Assembly: GCA_964412365.1 (NCBI GenBank)
Contig: CAYPOI010000004.1
Coordinates: 1-61,950 of the forward strand
Source of the DNA: CAMTWZ01 sp964412365
Lineage (GTDB): Bacteria > Bacteroidota > Rhodothermia > Balneolales > HLUCCA01
DNA length: 61,950 nt
Direction of reading: 5' to 3'
In this document: positions 1-9,613 of the stretch, piece by piece
How the letters are laid out: each line of letters opens with the position of its first letter
How positions within the stretch are numbered: the first letter of the stretch is position 1
The notes under the pieces: model-generated
Told to the model about the DNA's origin: nothing
The model's input: the letters and a program-made list of their open reading frames with translations, nothing else
Database searches by the model: none
Position numbers and translations under genes: made by a program

Positions 1-678
1 CAAGCCACGGAATTCCTTGTCGGTGTGAAGGAACGACGCGATGCTCAGATCGATGTCCTGTTCAACACCCATCATCATGGCGACCACACCGGTGGAAACG
101 GAACCATGAATGCCAAGAAAATCGTAGCGCAAGAACAGGTTCCTGTATTGCAGACGGCACAAGGCGGACGAACCACACCTGTTTTGGCCACAGAAACCTT
201 CGAGACCGAATGGAAAGAGTTGTTTGGCGATGAAACGGTCACGGCGCATCATTTGAAGCCGGCACATTCTGGCTCCGATACCATTATCCATTTCGAAGAA
301 GCCAATGTGGCGCATATGGGTGATTTGGTCTTCAACCGGGTGTATCCGTTCATCGATCGGAACAGTGGTGGCCGTGTGAAAGGATGGATCGAGACCTTGG
401 AAGCCGCTCTGAAGCGCTATGACGACGATACGCTTTATATCCTCGGCCATGGAAATCCCGCATTCGGGGTGCAAGGGAAGGCATCGGATCTTAAGCAGAT
501 GCGGGATTATCTGACGGCTCTCATCACCAAAGTGGAAACGGGTATCAAAGGCGGCAAATCGCGTGAAGAAATCACCACACTGATGATTCTTCCTGGTTTC
601 GAAGATTACATCAGTTTTGGTCCACGGCTTTCTTTGACCGCAAATCTGGAAACGGTTTACGACGAACTGACGGCTTAA
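1..678 (+). CDS. Metallo-beta-lactamase-fold hydrolase, 5'-truncated
   Basis: The reading frame is already open at base 1 and ends at TAA 676-678, so the N-terminus lies outside the window; a GTG at 25 is inside the domain and is not the real start. The visible part begins just before the zinc-binding signature HHHGDHTGG, the classic HxHxDH motif of the metallo-beta-lactamase fold. Further family-like histidines follow in HHLKPAHSGSD, in an AHMGDL segment, and in the late GHGNP motif. The arrangement resembles the periplasmic or cytoplasmic MBL hydrolases (glyoxalase II-like or quinoprotein relay-like) rather than RNases or true lactamases, but the substrate cannot be read from sequence. The gene converges on the gamma-glutamyltransferase gene with a 4-bp overlap of coding ends and no terminator between them. 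Confidence 0.85.
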   Translation, partial: QATEFLVGVKERRDAQIDVLFNTHHHGDHTGGNGTMNAKKIVAQEQVPVLQTAQGGRTTPVLATETFETEWKELFGDETVTAHHLKPAHSGSDTIIHFEEANVAHMGDLVFNRVYPFIDRNSGGRVKGWIETLEAALKRYDDDTLYILGHGNPAFGVQGKASDLKQMRDYLTALITKVETGIKGGKSREEITTLMILPGFEDYISFGPRLSLTANLETVYDELTA

Positions 679-2339
679 TAGCCGGAGGATGTTCCATAGC
701 CGCGAGGGTCCGCCGCGCCTTCGCGTCGTCCATCGGGATGGATGAAGATGAAGTGGACACGTGACCCGCCACCGTCCAAATCGGCTGTTTTATGTCCCAT
801 CATCCTAAGGCGGTAGAGTTGCGCCTCGGTGAGTGCTCCCGACTCGATGCGTAGCTCATCGGGCAAGTGCTGATGGTGAAAGCGCTTGGTCGCAACCGAT
901 TCCTCCGCGGACATCCCAAAAACCGCACCATTCAGAAATCCATGCAAGACGGATGTGATGATGCGAGGTCCGCCTGCCGCGCCCAACACCATCCGAAGGT
1001 CTCCATCTTTCACAACAATGGTTGGGGTCATGCTGCTGAGCATGCGTTTTCCGGGAGAGATGGCGTTCGCCTCGGTGCCAAGAAGGCCGAACATGTTCGG
1101 AGTTCCAGGTTTGATGGAAAAATCATCCATTTCATTGTTCATGAGAAATCCGGCGCCCGTGATTTCGACATAGCTGCCGTAGGATCCATTCAGAGTGGTG
1201 GTAATGGCGACGGCGTTGCCGGATGCGTCCACCACAGAAAAATGGGTGGTTTCCGGTGATTCAGCGGAAGCGGTTGGCGTTCCGTGGCTGACGTTCGAAC
1301 TGGATGTGGCGTGACCCGGTTCGAAGCTGCTCCATCTAGAGTCGAGATAGTCGCGGGAGAGCAGATCAGGATAGGAGATGGTGAGATAATCGGGGTCGCC
1401 AAGGTGGACATTCCGATCGGCGAATGCGCGACGTTCCGCCTCTGCCAACACGTGCATGTATTCTGGCGAGTTGGGACCCATCGTGGCCAGATCCAAGTGT
1501 GACACCATGCCCAAAACCTGAGTCAGGACCATGCTTCCACTAGAGGGGAGCGGCATCATGATGAGGTCATAGCCTTTGAACGATGTTGTGGCGGGTTCGC
1601 GCCAGACGGATTCGTAGTTGGCGAGATCGGCATGCGTCATGATGCCGCCGCGCTCGGAGAGCGCGGCGATGAGCGCGTCGGCGGTTTCTCCTTCGTAGAA
1701 ACCGCCGGGGCCGAGCTCGGCGATGCGGCGAAGGGTGTTGGCCAGGTCGGGTTGTATGAACGCATCGCCGGCGGCCCAGCGCTCGCCGGCCGGCGGGAGG
1801 AACGAGGTGGCGCCGTGTTCGCGCAGGCGCGAACCGGCGCTGTTCAGAGAGGCAGCCAGGCCGGCCGGCATGGCGTACCCGGCGTCGGCGGTACGGATGG
1901 CGGGTTGCAGCAGTTCAGACCAGGGTTTGGATCCGTACCGCCGGTGCGCGTCGTATAAGCCGCGAACCGAGCCGGGTACGCCAGATGCCAGCGCTCCGCG
2001 CTGGCTGAGCGCCGGCTGGGCGGCACCGCTCTCATCCACATACATGTCTCGGTGTGCCGCCGCCGGCGCCACTTCGCGGAAATCGAGCGCGGCTGTGGTT
2101 CCATCCGCCAACCGCAAGACCATGAATCCGCCACCGCCGATATTCCCGGCCTGCGGATAAGTCACCGCCAATGTGAAAAATGTGGCTACGGCCGCATCCA
2201 CCGCGTTCCCACCATCTTCAAGGACTTGGGCTCCCACATCCGAAGCCAATGGATCGGCGCTGGAAACCACGGCATGTTGAAAGGTCTGTGCGGTCGCAGG
2301 AATCGCGATCAGGCACATCAGAATCCATCTAATAATCAT
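675..2339 (-). CDS. ggt: Gamma-glutamyltransferase (glutathione hydrolase)
   Basis: Periplasmic Ntn-hydrolase that cleaves gamma-glutamyl bonds such as those in glutathione and transfers the glutamyl group to water or amino acids. I choose ATG 2339, giving a signal peptide MIIRWILMCLIAIPATAQ; an upstream in-frame start at 2360 would put seven polar residues in front of it. Family marks visible: the GNAVDAAVA segment, IGGGGFMVL, and the autoprocessing site PETTHFSV, where the first Thr (about residue 364) should become the N-terminal nucleophile of the small subunit. GSYGSYVEITGAGFLMNNEM and PGKRMLSSMTPT follow as in the family. Length (554 residues) is normal for an unfused enzyme. The start overlaps the tamB-like stop region by 11 bp, so it is probably the last gene of the bamA/tamA-tamB-ggt operon. 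Confidence 0.93.
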   Translation of the reverse strand: MIIRWILMCLIAIPATAQTFQHAVVSSADPLASDVGAQVLEDGGNAVDAAVATFFTLAVTYPQAGNIGGGGFMVLRLADGTTAALDFREVAPAAAHRDMYVDESGAAQPALSQRGALASGVPGSVRGLYDAHRRYGSKPWSELLQPAIRTADAGYAMPAGLAASLNSAGSRLREHGATSFLPPAGERWAAGDAFIQPDLANTLRRIAELGPGGFYEGETADALIAALSERGGIMTHADLANYESVWREPATTSFKGYDLIMMPLPSSGSMVLTQVLGMVSHLDLATMGPNSPEYMHVLAEAERRAFADRNVHLGDPDYLTISYPDLLSRDYLDSRWSSFEPGHATSSSNVSHGTPTASAESPETTHFSVVDASGNAVAITTTLNGSYGSYVEITGAGFLMNNEMDDFSIKPGTPNMFGLLGTEANAISPGKRMLSSMTPTIVVKDGDLRMVLGAAGGPRIITSVLHGFLNGAVFGMSAEESVATKRFHHQHLPDELRIESGALTEAQLYRLRMMGHKTADLDGGGSRVHFIFIHPDGRREGAADPRGYGTSSGY

Positions 2340-5300
2340 ATTTCCATTGGATGTCGACACCCGACTTCCGCTTGTCGGAGCCGGTCACGATCAGGTTCAG
2401 GTTTTGTCGCAAGGCGTATTCGATGATCACTTGGCTGTCTGAGGTGCTGCCAAGTTCCTGCAATATCGCTACAAATAATCGGTCGTTGATAAATTTTCCG
2501 GCTTTGATCGTGGTACCCGTGTTTCCGCTGGTTCGGGAGTTGTCGATTTCGATCACATCCAATCCGAGTGTGTTCGCGGCCAGATCACCCACGCGATCCA
2601 CCAACAAGTCCACCGCGATGTTGCCCACATTCGAGGAACCCGACATGGTCTGCTCCCAAGCCATCAATTGCTGGAACGGACGCGAGAACAAGGTGTAACT
2701 CACGATGTCCTGTTCTTCCATTTCGGGGTCGCTTTCGAAGCTGGGAATCGGTTTTTCCAAGGTACCGCTGATGATGTACCAGATGCTGATGTCGTGCGGC
2801 GGACGCAGCTCATACAGCGTCCGTATCTGTAACTCCGGGTTCTCCGGGTCGCCGCTGAACATCAGGTTGCCTTCTTCTAACGTGAACCGCTTGCCCAATT
2901 GGGTCACATTTCCTTGGTTGGTGCCCATGGTTCCGAATACGCTGAGCTCGCCCCCTTTCTCTTTGAGGATGTCCAGTTCTCCACGAAGTTCCAGATTGAG
3001 CTCGGGTTGGGACCGGTTTCGGACCCAGAAATTGCGATCGGTTGAGAATCGCAATTCCATCGCCAGATTCTCATACAACTGGACACTATCCAACCAGGGT
3101 TCCGATTCGTCTTCCAGCAGCACATCTTCAACCGAATTGTCGCCGAAATTATCCAAGTACAGGAATCCTCGATCCAAACGCAGAGATCCAGTCAGATGTG
3201 GATTTTCGAAGCTTCCGCGTAGCCGGTTTTCCAAACTTAGGAAAATCTGTTGTTCCCGCGTGTCGGATACCCGAATGTTTGTTCCTTTGAGCGTGATATC
3301 GAACGATGATGGGATGAGACCATCCATGTTGATGGTGCCCGTTGCCGAGGCTGTTCCATTGCTTTCAAAGCTGAGTCGGTTCACGTCGATTCGACCCGCA
3401 ACGAAGTTCAGATCGAATCCCATATTGCTCAACGTGATGTTCTGCTCGGGGAGAAACACGGAGCCTCGGGTCAGCTTCACATCGCCAGTCACAGCAGGAT
3501 TTGAATAGGATCCGGTCAGATTCAGATCGCCGTTGATGGATCCTCTCAACCGTCGTGCGGTGGACGGATCCAGAAACAGGTTGAACGCGTTGATATTGAA
3601 ATTCTGAGTCAACATTGATAATTGGATGGTTTCTAGCTCGGAATCGATGACGGGAACCATTCGGCGCATATCCACATCAAAAGGCAAGCTGCCGCTGATG
3701 TCCAACGCGGGTTGACCCAAACTGATCCATTTGGATTCCAATTGCACAGACTGGTTTCTTGAATCGAACGCCCATGATAGTCCTAAGGAATCCACAGGTA
3801 CCGAAGACACGTTGGATTGGGTGAGGTGCAACTCACCGGCGAATCTCGGATCGCCTGCTGTGCCGCTAACCGTGCCCTTGGTTCGGAAAAAGCCGGGTAT
3901 CGGTTCGAATCCGATCGACTCGAACAAGCTAGGAAACTCGGACAAATCCGTACGGGCGAGTTCAAAGGACCCGGTTATCGGAAGGGTGAAAAAGGTCCCA
4001 TCCAACGAGGTCGGATCTTGAAAAAGGAACGGAGTGGAGAAGCGGATGTCCAACCATTTCGTGTGATTTTTCAAACCAACGGCAACCACATCCAATCTCG
4101 CATCCAATAGCGACACATCAAACCAAAGGCTGTCTGCATTGACGGTCAGAATGTTGAACTCATCGGTGTAACCGGAGATCGTGAATTCGGGCTCGTTGCC
4201 CTGATACAGCACATCGCCCGTAACATTCAGCCGTCCGGTGATGGGTTCTTCCAAGTCAAAAAGCTCGCTGATCACAGCGAAATCCGCGTTGGAAACCTCG
4301 AACTCCATGCTGAGCGAGTCGGATTGTCGCGAGGCGTCGATGCGCATGAGCGCGCCGCTGTTTCCGGTGATTTCGAAATTCGCCAATCTCATTCCGGTTT
4401 CGGTGAGATCGAAGGTGAATGGATTCGACAAACGGTACGGTTCTCTCGCCATCACAAGATCCAGTTGCGATCCCACGATGTGGATGTCTGTGCCGTACTG
4501 AACGACATCCCCCTCGTGTGTCAGCGTGATGTCGTCGGTGGCCTGTGCTTCGAGGACATAAAACGCGGTGACACTGTCGGGGTGGATGCGGCCTTCGGTG
4601 CGCAATTCCGCGAAAGGAATGTCAAATCCGCCGACTTCCACGCGTTCCAATCGCAAATTGGTGCCAAATGTGGGTATGGTGAGGATGTCGGATTCGACCA
4701 TACCTGTCACACGTTCGATGAAAATGGTGTCGATTCTCACCTCATTCAGATCCACAAGTGCATCAAAGCGCATATGTCCAGCCGCCGAACGTGTGAGATT
4801 GGCGTTCAGTTCTCCACGGGCTTGTAGGGTTTCGAAGCCGGCCAAGGTCGCCAATGGTTGAAGATTGAGGATGGTAAGCGCGGCATCCAGTCGGTTTGCC
4901 TGGCTCAACGGATCGTTCAGATCTTGGCGCATTGTGATGGTTCCGTTCACGATGGCGGATTGGATGGTTCCTTCGGTGACAGTAAGGATCGATCGGTCGA
5001 AGTTGGCTACAGCGGTGACGCTATCGACCCGTGCACGGTTGATGATGGAATTACGGATTTCAAGACGTGCGTCAATCCGCGCTTGAGCCAGATCCACATT
5101 GCGGCCTCGGGCGGTCACTAACAGATTGAGGGACGTGGGAAACGATTCAAATCCTTCAATCAAGCGCATGTCGAACCCGGTGGTTTCCACGCGCATCGCA
5201 TAGGTCGGTTCGGGACGATTCCAATCCGATCCGAACACAAACGCGATGCTGTTTTCGCTGATCCGGATGTCTCCGGAACTGCTCAAGCTATCGGGATTGA

Positions 5301-6480
5301 CGAACCCTGACGCACGAAGGCGATCAATGGTCTGAGTATCGATCTGCACCTGCTGTGCCGTTGCCGTATAGGTGAGTTGGTAATCTGGCGACAATTCAGC
5401 TTGGATGGTGGTGGACCCGATGCGTCCGTCCGGGAAACGGATGTTGCGAGTGGACAAGGTTCCGGAAAGTCGACCTGCCTCGGTGCGCATGAGCGGCACC
5501 GATCCCTCAAATGATGCGTCGATGGATCGGATGTCGGGCATCGCCGGATCACCGAGCAGGCTTATCAGATTCAGTTGTGCGATCTGAAGCGTGAGTGCGG
5601 TTACGGTGGGGTCTTCATCCACGCGAAGCTGGAGGCCAAGGTTCAAGCCGGACATCCCAATCGCATCCGCCTTCAGGCTCATGGTCAGATTCGACAAGGT
5701 TCCGCGGATGTCGAGTTGAGCGGATACATCCTGCCGCAGCAGTTCCGACTCGGTCAAGGCTACGATGTCGCGCCAGGATAATGGATCTGTGATGGTGTTC
5801 GCTTCCAGTGCTCCGTCGTCGATGTTGAATGTGGCTTCGGAGCGGATCACGCTTCGTCCGGTCGCAATCACAAGGTCATCCAGCCGGATTCGTTTGGTGC
5901 TCGCATCCCCACTGAGGCTGACGGATGTCGAATCCAATGCGATGCCCCCCGCCATGAACTCCAGTTCCGTGATGGATAGTGCCGGTTCGGTCCCCATCCA
6001 TGTCGCCGATGCCGAGATCGACAACTCATTCACATAGGGAACGCCGTCGAACGATACCGATCCTTGGCGGATGAGGATCGACCTCACATCCAGATCGAGT
6101 GGAAGCTCGGGATAACCCTCCAATTCGGATGTGTCCGGTTCGGCGGTAAGCGGAACATAGGCGATGCGGGGACGAACCAAGGTCAGTTCATCGATTTGGA
6201 GGCTGCGATACACCAGCTGCCAGACCGAATACTGGATATGCACGGTATCGATCTCGGCGGTCAGCGTGCTATCTCCATAGGAGACGCCGATGAGCGTGGC
6301 GCCATTCCAGAGATCGCCATAGGATGAGTCGATGAGCAAGCCCGGAACAGATTCGGTAAGCGTATTGACGACATATCGGTGGAGCCAGTCGGTATTCAGC
6401 AGGAGTCGCAACGAAATGCCGATTACCAATAGGAGGAGAAGTGGAATCCAAATCCAGCGGTATATGCGTGTTTTGGACAT
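2329..6480 (-). CDS. tamB: TamB-like translocation/assembly protein (DUF490)
   Basis: Large periplasm-spanning protein of the AsmA/TamB superfamily, thought to form a hydrophobic beta-taco groove for outer-membrane protein assembly or phospholipid transport. The best start is ATG 6480, where the single A is shared with the stop of the upstream Omp85 gene (TGATG), giving 1383 residues. An upstream in-frame start at 6669 would run 63 residues inside the neighbour and lacks the expected anchor. The N-terminus has a basic stretch then a single membrane anchor (IWIPLLLLLVIGISLRLLL), followed by about 1300 residues of repeated beta-rich AsmA-like units. The last 300 residues carry the TamB C-terminal domain (GTLEKPIPSFESDPEMEEQ, then a final barrel-like strand set ending in WKYDY). 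Adjacent Omp85 and TamB genes are the classic TamA-TamB arrangement. Confidence 0.92.
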   Translation of the reverse strand: MSKTRIYRWIWIPLLLLLVIGISLRLLLNTDWLHRYVVNTLTESVPGLLIDSSYGDLWNGATLIGVSYGDSTLTAEIDTVHIQYSVWQLVYRSLQIDELTLVRPRIAYVPLTAEPDTSELEGYPELPLDLDVRSILIRQGSVSFDGVPYVNELSISASATWMGTEPALSITELEFMAGGIALDSTSVSLSGDASTKRIRLDDLVIATGRSVIRSEATFNIDDGALEANTITDPLSWRDIVALTESELLRQDVSAQLDIRGTLSNLTMSLKADAIGMSGLNLGLQLRVDEDPTVTALTLQIAQLNLISLLGDPAMPDIRSIDASFEGSVPLMRTEAGRLSGTLSTRNIRFPDGRIGSTTIQAELSPDYQLTYTATAQQVQIDTQTIDRLRASGFVNPDSLSSSGDIRISENSIAFVFGSDWNRPEPTYAMRVETTGFDMRLIEGFESFPTSLNLLVTARGRNVDLAQARIDARLEIRNSIINRARVDSVTAVANFDRSILTVTEGTIQSAIVNGTITMRQDLNDPLSQANRLDAALTILNLQPLATLAGFETLQARGELNANLTRSAAGHMRFDALVDLNEVRIDTIFIERVTGMVESDILTIPTFGTNLRLERVEVGGFDIPFAELRTEGRIHPDSVTAFYVLEAQATDDITLTHEGDVVQYGTDIHIVGSQLDLVMAREPYRLSNPFTFDLTETGMRLANFEITGNSGALMRIDASRQSDSLSMEFEVSNADFAVISELFDLEEPITGRLNVTGDVLYQGNEPEFTISGYTDEFNILTVNADSLWFDVSLLDARLDVVAVGLKNHTKWLDIRFSTPFLFQDPTSLDGTFFTLPITGSFELARTDLSEFPSLFESIGFEPIPGFFRTKGTVSGTAGDPRFAGELHLTQSNVSSVPVDSLGLSWAFDSRNQSVQLESKWISLGQPALDISGSLPFDVDMRRMVPVIDSELETIQLSMLTQNFNINAFNLFLDPSTARRLRGSINGDLNLTGSYSNPAVTGDVKLTRGSVFLPEQNITLSNMGFDLNFVAGRIDVNRLSFESNGTASATGTINMDGLIPSSFDITLKGTNIRVSDTREQQIFLSLENRLRGSFENPHLTGSLRLDRGFLYLDNFGDNSVEDVLLEDESEPWLDSVQLYENLAMELRFSTDRNFWVRNRSQPELNLELRGELDILKEKGGELSVFGTMGTNQGNVTQLGKRFTLEEGNLMFSGDPENPELQIRTLYELRPPHDISIWYIISGTLEKPIPSFESDPEMEEQDIVSYTLFSRPFQQLMAWEQTMSGSSNVGNIAVDLLVDRVGDLAANTLGLDVIEIDNSRTSGNTGTTIKAGKFINDRLFVAILQELGSTSDSQVIIEYALRQNLNLIVTGSDKRKSGVDIQWKYDY

Positions 6481-8345
6481 CAGAACGTTTGTCCTACCGA
6501 AAAGTGGAGACCCCAGCGACCCAGAAATTCGGTATCGAGATCTTGCTGTCGAGGATTGAGCTTGTAGCCCAGATCCAATCGGATCGGGCCTAAGAATGAG
6601 GCATATCCAACACCCGCGCCGATTGAATATTGCAGAGAGGTGTATCCGTATTCGTCGAACCGTCGCCAAACTTGTCCACCATCGAAGAACAGATTAGTGG
6701 AGAGTCCGTTCAGAACGTTACCGGCATTTTGCCTCAGTTCCGTATTGAACGTGAGCATGGCACGTCCACCATCCGGAACCAATCCGTTGGTTGTGGCCCG
6801 CTTAGGACCCAATTGCCAGCGGCCATAACCGCGCACGCTGTTCGTTCCGCCGGCATAAAATCGGATGTTGGCCGGGATGAGATCCAAACTGGGGGCGAGC
6901 AGGGCGCCCGATTCGATACGTAACGCCAATTGGGTGCCGTTCCGGAGGGGGATGTAGCGTCTGACGTCCAACGATGCCTTCTGATAGGTGATGGTTCCGA
7001 GTCCGAAAAGCCCTGAAAATTCAAGAAATGGTCGGACCGCCCATCCATCCGACGGATCGAACAGAAATTGCTGATAGTAGCCGGAAAATTGCAAGGCGGA
7101 TTTGTCGTAGAGCAATGTGCTGTCGCGCAATTGAACTTGCACGGATTTCAGAAATTCCTCGTTCCTCGTCAATTCATAACTCACCGACCCGACCAAGCTT
7201 TGGCTATATCGATACAGGAAGGTGTTCGTGGCACCGTATCTGAGCAGCAAATAACTTTCTTCATCCACCCGCTGGGCGAAGGGCGACACGACATAGCTGC
7301 TGCTGGTGTTGTACACGTACGGGATGAGGTAATCGACATTGATCCGCTGCTCGAGAAACGATGCGCGGATGGATGTCGAGAAACTATGCGCGTTGCCGAA
7401 AGGATTGCGGTGGGTCCAAGATGCGTTTCCGCGGAAGTACTCCTCGTTACCGAATCCGACCGTGGTTCGAACACTTCGAAGTGGAAATTCTCTCACACGG
7501 ATGAAAAGGTTAACGGTCGAATCGCGCTCTTGGTCCGGCACGCTCACCGTCACGAAGCGGAACAGGTGATGTGAAAATATCTCTTGTTGAGCGCGTCCGA
7601 GGTAGCGTTGATTGAATCGGTCGCCCTTTTCGATTCCGGTTTCCCGACGAATCAAATCGGATTTGACGGATTCATGACCTTCCACATGGATGGTGTCGAT
7701 GTACGTGACAGGACCCGGATCCAATATCAGAGTAAGATCGGCCATGATGGCATTGGTGTCGATCACCTCTTCAAGTTTTACCTCGGCAAACGCATAACCG
7801 AGATTTTGCAAGGTACTTTTGAACAGCCCTTCGGTATCGGCCGTTTGAATCGACTGGAATCGCTTATCGACCTTGAGGGGATTCTGATTCCGCGCTCGGC
7901 GATAGCCTCGAGAGGATTCGATGGATTCGGAGTCGAACCCTTCCGGCCATTCCACTTCAAAGGTTCGGACCAATGTCGGCGTGCCTTCATCGATGGTGAA
8001 TCGGATGTCGCGTTGCCAATCGTGCTTACCGTCGCGTATCTGATAGGTAACGCGTGCATGAGAAAACCCGCGACGTTGGTAGTATCGCTGAATCCGGATG
8101 ACGTCGCGTCGAACATCCGTCTCCACATACTCATATCCGGTGCGTTTCCAGAAACGGAAACGTTCCATCAGCGACCGTTCGCGGTTGGCGATCACGGTTC
8201 GAAGCACCAAATCGGGATAGGTCTTATTTCCGTTGAAATCGACGCGCCGAACCTTCAGATCCAACTGATCATTTTGCGCGGAAAGCGACGTTGTCGCGAA
8301 ACACCCCAGCAATAACCCAATCAAAATCATGCGAAAAGACTGCAT
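6480..8345 (-). CDS. tamA: Omp85-family outer membrane protein (BamA/TamA-like)
   Basis: Outer-membrane beta-barrel insertase of the Omp85 family. It has a signal peptide (residues 1-23, ending LSAQ), POTRA-type repeats in the first 300 residues, including typical RYYQRRGF and GDRFNQRYL elements, and a C-terminal 16-strand-type barrel. The barrel carries the conserved loop-6 motif VRGY (about 504-507) in a GGTNSVRGYG context and ends in an aromatic beta-signal, HFSVGQTF. At 621 residues it is shorter than BamA (about 800, five POTRAs) and matches TamA-sized proteins. The one-base overlap with the tamB-like gene supports TamA. The principal BamA should be encoded elsewhere. The start is ATG 8345, only 38 bp from the divergent M14 gene. 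Confidence 0.88.
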   Translation of the reverse strand: MQSFRMILIGLLLGCFATTSLSAQNDQLDLKVRRVDFNGNKTYPDLVLRTVIANRERSLMERFRFWKRTGYEYVETDVRRDVIRIQRYYQRRGFSHARVTYQIRDGKHDWQRDIRFTIDEGTPTLVRTFEVEWPEGFDSESIESSRGYRRARNQNPLKVDKRFQSIQTADTEGLFKSTLQNLGYAFAEVKLEEVIDTNAIMADLTLILDPGPVTYIDTIHVEGHESVKSDLIRRETGIEKGDRFNQRYLGRAQQEIFSHHLFRFVTVSVPDQERDSTVNLFIRVREFPLRSVRTTVGFGNEEYFRGNASWTHRNPFGNAHSFSTSIRASFLEQRINVDYLIPYVYNTSSSYVVSPFAQRVDEESYLLLRYGATNTFLYRYSQSLVGSVSYELTRNEEFLKSVQVQLRDSTLLYDKSALQFSGYYQQFLFDPSDGWAVRPFLEFSGLFGLGTITYQKASLDVRRYIPLRNGTQLALRIESGALLAPSLDLIPANIRFYAGGTNSVRGYGRWQLGPKRATTNGLVPDGGRAMLTFNTELRQNAGNVLNGLSTNLFFDGGQVWRRFDEYGYTSLQYSIGAGVGYASFLGPIRLDLGYKLNPRQQDLDTEFLGRWGLHFSVGQTF

Positions 8346-8383
8346 TTCGGCAATATACCAAGTGTTCCGTGTATCTTGAGTCT
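8346..8383. promoter_or_regulatory. Compact divergent promoter region
   Basis: Only 38 bp separate two divergent start codons. On the plus strand GTATCTTG (8371-8378) ends five bases before ATG 8384. On the minus strand GTATATTG (8358-8351) ends five bases before ATG 8345. Both resemble the Bacteroidota -7 element TAnnTTTG. If they are -7 boxes, transcription would begin at or very near the start codons, giving leaderless messages. No convincing -33 boxes are seen. This is inference from motif similarity only. Confidence 0.4.
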
Positions 8384-9613
8384 ATGATGAACGAACAGAG
8401 AATCCGACTATTGGGTATGATCGCTATTGTGGCGATTCAAGCCTGCTCCACCGCAAAACCGGTGGCCACGACATTGTCTTACGACCCACCAGGTGCCACT
8501 ACCGAATCCAAGCCTTTGGACCCTCATCACAAACGCATGATCGGTGCTGGAGACCCAGTGGTATGGGTGGATAATCGCTTTGATGGTGCCCGTTTCTCCG
8601 ATTTCTATGCCGTGAACGACACGTTATTTCGGGTTGTCATCCGCCCGGAAAACGCTCCCATCAACCGAAGTGCGTTTTATGGATTTCGCATTTGGGCGGA
8701 CACGCGTCGGTCGGCTTGGATAGAACTGACGTACGAAAACGGCTCCCATCGCTATATGCCCAAACTGAGCATGGATGGGAAAACATGGTCGGTAATGGAT
8801 AGCTCGGCCTTATACCGTGATGTGGATGCCGGCACCGCTTGGTTTCGGATGGATGTGGATCGCGAACCGACCTGGGTTTCCGCACAGCCGTTGTTCACCT
8901 CGGCCGATACGAACGATTGGCTGGTATCGCTTGGGCTGGAATCCGACATCATCGGCCACACGCATGAAGGTCGGCCGTTGCTGAATGTGGTGATCAATGA
9001 ATCCGGAAATCCGGCGGCACCGGCCATTGTATTGATGACGCGCCAACATCCGCCCGAACTGACCGGCGAAATCGCATTCCGGACATTCGTGGAAACGGTG
9101 TTGTCGGACGATGAACGGATGTCCGCTTTGCGTCGCACGCATCAGATCATTCTTTACCCGATGATGAATCCCGATGGGGTGGATGGCGGACACTGGCGTC
9201 ATAATGCCGGAGGCGTAGACTTGAACCGCGATTGGGGTCCCTTCGATCAGCCCGAGACCCGGGCCGTCCGCGACAATATGAGACATATCGCTTCCAGTGG
9301 CGGACCTGTTGTGTTCATGCTCGACTTTCACTCCACCTGGTATGATGTGTTTTATACGATTTCGAGGGATGAGGAACGTAGTGGCTTGTCGGACCGTTGG
9401 TTAGGGGGTATCCGGGCGAGGGTGCCCGGATATGTGATCCGGGACGAACCATCGGGAACAGCACCTACGATTTCAAAGAATTGGTTCTACCATGAATTCA
9501 ACACCGTGGGTGTGACCTACGAGGTCGGAGATGCCACTCCCGAGGTGTTGATCAAAGATGTAGCCCGCGCCGCGGCGTATAGCCTTGCACAATTATTAAA
9601 CCAAATTCCATGA
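8384..9613 (+). CDS. M14-family zinc carboxypeptidase lipoprotein
   Basis: Secreted zinc metallopeptidase of the carboxypeptidase M14 family. From ATG 8384 (a second ATG follows at once) the N-terminus is a lipoprotein signal with lipobox I18-Q-A-C21, so the protein is probably anchored to a membrane by Cys21; the longer frame from 8291 would destroy this. The zinc site is visible as HPPE (HxxE, after MTRQ) and the later His in MLDFHSTW. The substrate-binding segment YPMMNPDGVDGGHWRHNAGG is followed by VDLNRDWG, and the catalytic Glu sits in VTYEVGDAT. An immunoglobulin-like N-terminal segment of about 150 residues precedes the catalytic domain, as in M14 proteins with a beta-jelly lead domain. 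The stop overlaps the ndh start (ATGA), so the two are likely co-translated. Confidence 0.87.
   Translation: MMNEQRIRLLGMIAIVAIQACSTAKPVATTLSYDPPGATTESKPLDPHHKRMIGAGDPVVWVDNRFDGARFSDFYAVNDTLFRVVIRPENAPINRSAFYGFRIWADTRRSAWIELTYENGSHRYMPKLSMDGKTWSVMDSSALYRDVDAGTAWFRMDVDREPTWVSAQPLFTSADTNDWLVSLGLESDIIGHTHEGRPLLNVVINESGNPAAPAIVLMTRQHPPELTGEIAFRTFVETVLSDDERMSALRRTHQIILYPMMNPDGVDGGHWRHNAGGVDLNRDWGPFDQPETRAVRDNMRHIASSGGPVVFMLDFHSTWYDVFYTISRDEERSGLSDRWLGGIRARVPGYVIRDEPSGTAPTISKNWFYHEFNTVGVTYEVGDATPEVLIKDVARAAAYSLAQLLNQIP

Noticed and set aside
2340..2360. Longer start for gamma-glutamyltransferase at 2360.
   Set aside because: It adds seven polar residues before the signal peptide and increases overlap with tamB.
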